DNA from: Prevotella sp.
Lineage (GTDB): Bacteria; Bacteroidota; Bacteroidia; Bacteroidales; Bacteroidaceae
Direction of reading: 5' to 3'
DNA: 64,000 nt
NCBI GenBank assembly: GCA_016291495.1
Contig: JAEEXI010000002.1
Coordinates: forward strand, 49,880 to 113,879
Part shown: positions 60,885-64,000 of the stretch, piece by piece
Numbering within the stretch: position 1 is the stretch's first letter
Layout of the letters: every line of letters starts with the position of its first letter
Notes under the pieces: generated by a model
The model's database searches: none
What the model was told of the DNA's origin: nothing
What the model saw: only the letters and a program-made list of their open reading frames with translations
Made by a program: the position numbers and the translations under genes

Positions 60885-62284
60885 GTATCCACATTCCCAA
60901 TCATATATGCCCGCCAGAAGTTAGGCAAACCATAGCCGGTAATATTGTCGGGATGGTCTTTGTTATTACCTGTCTGACGAATCAGATCCATAATCTCCAA
61001 GGCCGTTTTCTGGGGCAATGCCTGCCACAGACAAGCCGTCAGTCCGCAGATGATAGGGGAGGCAAATGATGTACCCATGTCTTGGGCAATATTCCCTCTG
61101 CCTGTGACGATGGCAGCAGGACTTCCGATGGCAACGACATCGGGCTTAACTCGTCCGTCTTGTGTGGGACCAATAGAACTGAAGGGCGCATGGGTCAACA
61201 TATCCGTTACGGCACCTACCGTCAGACAGTCTTCCGCATCCGCAGGGAAGGTCAGCTTCTTCCAAGGACTCATTCCTGAGTTTCCTGCAGAGTTGACAAG
61301 TATCATCCCTTTTTGGGCAACCAAGGAAGCAGAACGGCTGATGAATGTAGAATGTCCGTCGAGTTGCCATAACTGGTGTGACTCATAGCCTTTATCGAAA
61401 TTATTGTAGCCTAACGAGGAGTTGATGAGGTCGCAGCCTACGGAGTCGGCGAACTCTGCTGCCATCGCCCAATAGTCTTCCTCCACCTCCTGTTCTGACT
61501 GGGCGTCCTCGCAGCGTAGCAGCCAATAACTGGCCTGTGGTGCCGTACCGATATAGTAATGGGGCATTCGGATGGTCATGGTCGACAATACCTTCGTACC
61601 GTGGTCAATCTCATAATAGATGGAGGGTGATGCCGGATAGACGAAGTCATGGGTTCCTTTGATATCTACTTTCCCAAAGGCTGGGATGCGGTCAACGTTC
61701 CTAAAGCCCCCGTCCAGCACGGCAATCATCATTCCTTCTCCCATGCAGTTGATGTCGTGCAACCGCTGTCCGTTGAGGCTTCTGATTTGTGCATCGGCAA
61801 GCCCATAGGGAGTTGTTGCTACAGAGTCCCTTTCATTGAAATGCTCTTCATATTTCGTCTTGAGGGCAGTAGGCTGAATGGAGTCGGGTGCCTGCCATAC
61901 TTTCAGACAACTTACCACACCGTCTATCTGGCGGATACGACTCACTTCGTTAGTATCCTTCATCTGTACGAGTACGGTATTGTTCCATCTGCTTGTCCCA
62001 AGGATATTTACTTTCTGAGACGCTATCTGGCGGATATATTTCGGAGCGACGGGCAGATCGGTAGAATCCAAGGGCAGCCCCTGTCGCTTCCGTCGTTCCA
62101 CGGACCGTCTTGATAGGAAACGGGTAGGGCGCTCAAGGGAGTAGGGTGTTTCTTGCTTGTCACGCAGTGTCACTCTGAAAATATATGACGGGCATTCCTT
62201 GTTACGTACCTTGGGAGCACGGTCTTGGGCCCATCCGCTATCAGATAGCATGAATAGAGTCAGTATGAAAAACAATCTCCACAT
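60857..62284 (-). CDS. Secreted subtilisin-like (S8) serine protease
   Basis: 475 residues from ATG 62284, which places a signal peptide at the N-terminus (WRLFFILTLFMLSDSGWAQ). The prodomain-like segment is residues 25-135. The triad is Asp in MIAVLDGGF, His in YEIDHGTKVLS and Ser in DMGTSFASPIICG, with the oxyanion Asn in VNSAGNSGMS. It is a periplasmic or surface protease. No sorting domain (type IX) is visible at the C-terminus, where the last residues are heptamer-encoded. It shares its upstream region with the MATE gene. Confidence 0.88.
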   Translation of the reverse strand: MWRLFFILTLFMLSDSGWAQDRAPKVRNKECPSYIFRVTLRDKQETPYSLERPTRFLSRRSVERRKRQGLPLDSTDLPVAPKYIRQIASQKVNILGTSRWNNTVLVQMKDTNEVSRIRQIDGVVSCLKVWQAPDSIQPTALKTKYEEHFNERDSVATTPYGLADAQIRSLNGQRLHDINCMGEGMMIAVLDGGFRNVDRIPAFGKVDIKGTHDFVYPASPSIYYEIDHGTKVLSTMTIRMPHYYIGTAPQASYWLLRCEDAQSEQEVEEDYWAMAAEFADSVGCDLINSSLGYNNFDKGYESHQLWQLDGHSTFISRSASLVAQKGMILVNSAGNSGMSPWKKLTFPADAEDCLTVGAVTDMLTHAPFSSIGPTQDGRVKPDVVAIGSPAAIVTGRGNIAQDMGTSFASPIICGLTACLWQALPQKTALEIMDLIRQTGNNKDHPDNITGYGLPNFWRAYMIGNVDTEKWRVKSE

Positions 62285-62324
62285 TCTTTTTTTCCTTTTT
62301 AATGGTGCAAAATTACAAATAAAA

Positions 62325-62356
62325 TTTGGTTTTCTTCTCACTTATTCGTAATTTTG
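62325..62356 (+). promoter_or_regulatory. Extended promoter of the MATE gene (shared spacer family)
   Basis: TTTG at 62325-62328, 20-bp spacer, TAATTTTG at 62349-62356. The -7 box ends 9 bp before the ATG. A reverse-strand TAATTTTG at 62308-62315 may serve the divergent subtilase gene. Confidence 0.88.
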
Positions 62357-62365
62357 CAGAATAAT

Positions 62366-63715
62366 ATGGATAATAAACAGGCGACATTAGAGTTAGGGAC
62401 GAAACCTGTGGGTAGATTGTTGACGCAGTATGCCCTGCCGGCTATTGTTGCCATGTCGGCTGCCAGTCTCTATAACATCATTGACCGTGCTTTTATCGGA
62501 CAGATAGTGGGGCCTGAGGCCATTGCAGGTCTGGGTATTACCTTTCCCTTTATGAACTTGAGTGCAGCTTTTGGAGCAGCAGTGGGAGTAGGAGCCTCGA
62601 CATGTATCTCTGTGAAATTGGGACAGCGTGACTACAAGAGGGCACAGCGACTATTGGGCAATACGGTGACTCTCAATCTGATTATCGGTTTCCTCTTTAT
62701 GGTGGTGTGTCTCATCTTCCTTAATCCCATCCTGCGCTTTTTCGGTGCTTCTGATGCGACATTGCCATATGCCCGTGAATTCATGATTGTGATTCTGTTG
62801 GGTAATATGGTGACCCACATGTATTTCGGAATGAATGCGGTGCTTCGTGCTGCGGGTAAGCCTCGTCACGCCATGTATGCGACGCTCTTTACCGTTGCCA
62901 TGAATGTCGTCTTGCTCATCACTTTTGTATGGTGGTTCCGATGGGGTATCCGTGGTGCAGCCCTGGCCACAGTCACCTCCCAGACAATGGCAATGTGTTG
63001 GCAGATGTGGATACTCTCTGATAAGAAAGAACTGTTACACCTGCGTAAGGGTATCTATAAACTCCAGGCAGCATTGGTGCGTAATATCATCTCCATCGGC
63101 ATCTCGCCTTTCCTGATGAATGTGACCTCCTGTATCATCGTCATCTTTATGAACAACCAGTTTGTACGCTATGGAGGCGACATGGCGGTAGGAGCCTACT
63201 CAATCGCCAACTCCGTGGTGATGATGTTCTTCATGTTCGTCATGGGAATGATTCAGGGAATGCAGCCCATCGTGGGATATAACTACGGTGCGGAGAATTA
63301 TAACCGCATGTTCCGTTGTCTGTGGCTGACCATTGCCTCGGCAACTACCATTTTGTTGATAGGCTGGAGCCTCTCCATGCTTTTCCCCTATTCGATAGCT
63401 CGTATCTTCACCACAGACCAGACACTGATTAACCTGGCGGCACGAGGCATCAAGATTGATATGCTGGTGTTCTTTGTCGTAGGCTCCCAGGCTGTCATTA
63501 CGAACTTCTTCCAGTGTATTGGTAAGGTGAAGGTCTCTATCTTCCTCTCGTTGTCACGCCAGTTGTTCCTGTTATTGCCGATGGCATACGTGTTCCCGCT
63601 GATCTGGGACTTGGACGGTGTGTGGTACTCGATGCCGGCAAGTGACTTCGGCTCCTTTGCGATGACGATTCCTTTATTAATTTGGTATATGAAAAAACTC
63701 AAGCAAAATGGATAA
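62366..63715 (+). CDS. MATE-family multidrug/Na+ antiporter
   Basis: 449 residues from ATG 62366; the alternative TTG is in the -7 box. Twelve membrane helices are expected; visible ones include LLTQYALPAIVAMSAASLYN, VTLNLIIGFLFMVVCLIFLN and IANSVVMMFFMFVMGMIQGM. GIGISPFLMN-like SIGISPFLMNVTS and QPIVGYNYGAENYNR are typical MATE motifs of the second half. The family exports cationic drugs or metabolites using Na+ or H+. The stop overlaps the next start by 8 bp. Confidence 0.9.
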   Translation: MDNKQATLELGTKPVGRLLTQYALPAIVAMSAASLYNIIDRAFIGQIVGPEAIAGLGITFPFMNLSAAFGAAVGVGASTCISVKLGQRDYKRAQRLLGNTVTLNLIIGFLFMVVCLIFLNPILRFFGASDATLPYAREFMIVILLGNMVTHMYFGMNAVLRAAGKPRHAMYATLFTVAMNVVLLITFVWWFRWGIRGAALATVTSQTMAMCWQMWILSDKKELLHLRKGIYKLQAALVRNIISIGISPFLMNVTSCIIVIFMNNQFVRYGGDMAVGAYSIANSVVMMFFMFVMGMIQGMQPIVGYNYGAENYNRMFRCLWLTIASATTILLIGWSLSMLFPYSIARIFTTDQTLINLAARGIKIDMLVFFVVGSQAVITNFFQCIGKVKVSIFLSLSRQLFLLLPMAYVFPLIWDLDGVWYSMPASDFGSFAMTIPLLIWYMKKLKQNG

Positions 63716-64000
63716 TAAGCATATTATCATTAATGTCGGAAGACAGTTAGGCAGTGGTGGACATGACATCGCTCGTATGCTTGCCATGGACTTTAACGCC
63801 AAGTATTACGACAAGGAAATCCTCAACCTTGCTGCCAAGGAGAGTGGTTTCAGTGAGAAAATCTTCGAGCAGAATGACGAGAAGAAAGGCTTCATCAGGG
63901 GACTGTTCAGTATGAATTCTCCCCATATGAGTGGTGTCTATGCGTCGGGCTTCTCACAAGAGAATCTGTTTAAGTTCCAAAGCGATGCCATCCGTAAGGC
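63708..64000 (+). CDS. Cytidylate-kinase-like protein (3' end outside window)
   Basis: 97 codons are visible before the window ends. HIIINVGRQLGSGGHDIARM is the P-loop of the cytidylate-kinase-like (Cytidylate_kin2) family, followed by FNAKYYDKEILNLAAKESG. The start overlaps the MATE stop. Members are frequently paired with MATE exporters in Bacteroidales, for unknown reasons. The rest of the protein cannot be judged. Confidence 0.8.
   Translation, partial: MDNKHIIINVGRQLGSGGHDIARMLAMDFNAKYYDKEILNLAAKESGFSEKIFEQNDEKKGFIRGLFSMNSPHMSGVYASGFSQENLFKFQSDAIRK

Overview
The window looks like core chromosome of a Bacteroidales bacterium, most likely Prevotella in the broad sense. Three kinds of evidence point there. 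Promoters are of the Bacteroidetes type (TTTG, about 20 bp, then TAnnTTTG). Purine-rich ribosome binding sites are nearly absent. The gene content is typical: bifunctional DAHP synthase/chorismate mutase, VOR-type 2-oxoacid:ferredoxin oxidoreductase, OmpP1 and OmpA porins, GH115, DUF4348- and DUF4827-like lipoproteins. I saw no rRNA, tRNA, CRISPR array, transposase or prophage.

Layout. 1-4.7 kb: aromatic amino-acid genes, an HD hydrolase, a TerB/DnaJ membrane protein, queH and a secreted protein. 4.7-6.1 kb: a reverse-strand Fe-S aldo/keto reductase. 6.2-11.4 kb: ffh, folD, a small TPR gene and a four-subunit 2-oxoacid oxidoreductase. 11.5-16.8 kb: two outer-membrane proteins and a GH115 alpha-glucuronidase. 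16.9-27 kb: the isoleucine/valine locus ilvD-ilvB-ilvN-thioesterase ... ilvC, split by about 4 kb that holds a dead vapBC pair, two AT-rich small genes, two 22-bp tandem arrays and a TPR/SpoIIE phosphatase. 27.2-32.3 kb (reverse): recJ-recQ and a secreted C1B peptidase. 32.4-36.6 kb: an apparent seven-gene operon of secreted proteins. Three consist of CxxCxGxG zinc-ribbon repeats without a J domain, two of EF-hand/leucine-rich modules and one of Sel1 repeats; a membrane protein closes it. 36.6-40.8 kb (reverse): pepP, patatin-trmD, pheS. 40.9-45.7 kb: DUF4348 lipoprotein, murB, a metallo-hydrolase and a secreted beta-helix protein. 45.7-46.7 kb (reverse): YtxH/holin-like envelope genes. 46.9-51 kb: SPOR lipoprotein, ruvX, def, TPR protein. 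51.5-57.6 kb: thrS, nucleotidyltransferase, nrnA-like, DUF4827-like, glmM. 57.6-62.3 kb (reverse): trmB, ilvE, xseAB, subtilase. 62.4-64 kb: MATE exporter and a truncated cytidylate-kinase-like gene.

The most unusual features are not genes. (1) Degenerate tandem repeats with a 7-bp period sit at many gene junctions, often containing the stop of one gene and the start of the next, and also lie in frame inside conserved genes (queH, thioesterase twice, recQ, pepP, murB). (2) A 220-bp array with a strict 11-bp period lies upstream of thrS. (3) Four unlinked promoters (ffh, ilvC, thrS, MATE) share not only the -33 and -7 boxes but also the spacer, which should be free to vary. (4) The secreted zinc-ribbon/EF-hand operon is the best candidate for an undescribed protein system.
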